Shown: one piece after another, positions 6,366-6,567 of the stretch
Numbering within the stretch: position 1 is the stretch's first letter
How the letters are laid out: the number at the start of each line of letters is the position of its first letter
Assembly (NCBI GenBank): GCA_017743585.1
Contig: JAGHYP010000165.1
Span: 1 to 6,567, forward strand
DNA: 6,567 nt
Direction: 5' to 3'
DNA from: Chloroflexota bacterium
GTDB taxonomy: Bacteria > Chloroflexota > Anaerolineae > Aggregatilineales > UBA2796
Notes under the pieces: generated by a model
Databases searched by the model: none
What the model saw: the letters and a program-made list of their open reading frames with translations, nothing else
Told to the model about the DNA's origin: nothing
Made by a program: the position numbers and the translations under genes

Positions 6366-6567
6366 TCAGCTGCCGCGCCGCCGCCGACGCACTTCCCCCT
6401 TGCAGCGCAACGGCTCGCGCAATCCCGGCCGCGCTTGTGGGAGCAACCCCTCAAGCTGACGCTCATCGTCCTCGTCAATCATCTCGGCAGGCAAGGCTGC
6501 CGGCGAGGCGCCGAGCAGAATCCCACTGGCGAGTTGCTGCAGACGCGCCATCGCTTTAAGCGAAGGC
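6366..6567 (-). CDS. Unidentified reading frame, open at the right window edge
   Basis: A minus-strand frame enters from beyond the right edge and stops with TGA at 6366-6368. The first internal ATG is at 6551 and would give 61 residues. No stop occurs between that ATG and the window end, and I see no Shine-Dalgarno before it, so if the frame is real it is more likely the C-terminus of a longer protein. The visible part has a hydrophobic stretch (LASGILLGASPAALPA), an acidic patch (EMIDEDDERQ) and an arginine-rich tail (VRRRRRGS). I recognise no family. It lies 112 bases upstream of glpA on the same strand. It could equally be a shadow frame in GC-rich DNA. Confidence 0.3.
   Translation of the reverse strand, partial: PSLKAMARLQQLASGILLGASPAALPAEMIDEDDERQLEGLLPQARPGLREPLRCKGEVRRRRRGS

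Noticed and set aside
6272..6559. A 95-residue plus-strand reading frame at the right end
   Set aside because: Its composition is dominated by Arg, Ala and Ser with no recognisable motif, it has no ribosome site, and it covers the likely glpA promoter.
1..6567. A CRISPR array, insertion sequence, toxin-antitoxin pair or other defence or mobile system
   Set aside because: I found no regularly spaced repeats, transposase motifs, terminal inverted repeats or paired small genes. The window is occupied almost end to end by the glp genes and ftsH.

Overview
This window is a compact, GC-rich bacterial chromosome segment. All four clear genes lie on the minus strand, so transcription runs from the right end to the left. 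In transcription order they are glpA (4637-6253), glpB (3397-4623), glpC (2037-3347) and ftsH (77-2011). The spacings are 13, 49 and 25 bases. A strong hairpin terminator (27-67) closes the unit just after ftsH. The organism cannot be named from the sequence. It is a GC-rich bacterium with a respiratory glycerol-3-phosphate pathway. The proteins are clearly homologous to the Escherichia coli GlpABC subunits but well diverged from them. A Chloroflexota-like or other non-proteobacterial host is only a guess.

Right end (6254-6567): the last 202 bases hold a minus-strand reading frame that is still open at the window edge and ends at 6366. It may be the C-terminus of an unidentified protein, or a shadow. 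Between it and glpA lie a perfect TATAAT -10 box, a 12-bp perfect palindrome and a short GTTCA direct repeat. These form a plausible promoter and control region for the operon.

Centre (2037-6253): glpABC encodes the three-subunit respiratory glycerol-3-phosphate dehydrogenase. GlpA is the FAD catalytic subunit with a C-terminal [2Fe-2S] BFD-like domain. GlpB is a second flavoprotein subunit. GlpC has two [4Fe-4S] ferredoxin motifs and two CCG domains, and passes electrons to the membrane quinone, probably menaquinone. The set makes dihydroxyacetone phosphate from glycerol 3-phosphate. All cofactor motifs look intact.

Left (77-2011): ftsH encodes a membrane AAA+ zinc protease with every catalytic motif present except one striking local defect. 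The highly conserved helix after the pore loop, normally V-R-D-[L/M]-F, reads V-N-K-S-R. Reversing a tiny segment (1167-1177, flanked by 4-bp inverted repeats CGTG/CACG) restores V-R-D-L-F exactly and in frame. This is a microinversion, either a real template-switch mutation or a read or assembly artefact. It is the most notable observation in the window. I see no CRISPR array, insertion sequence, RNA gene or toxin-antitoxin pair.
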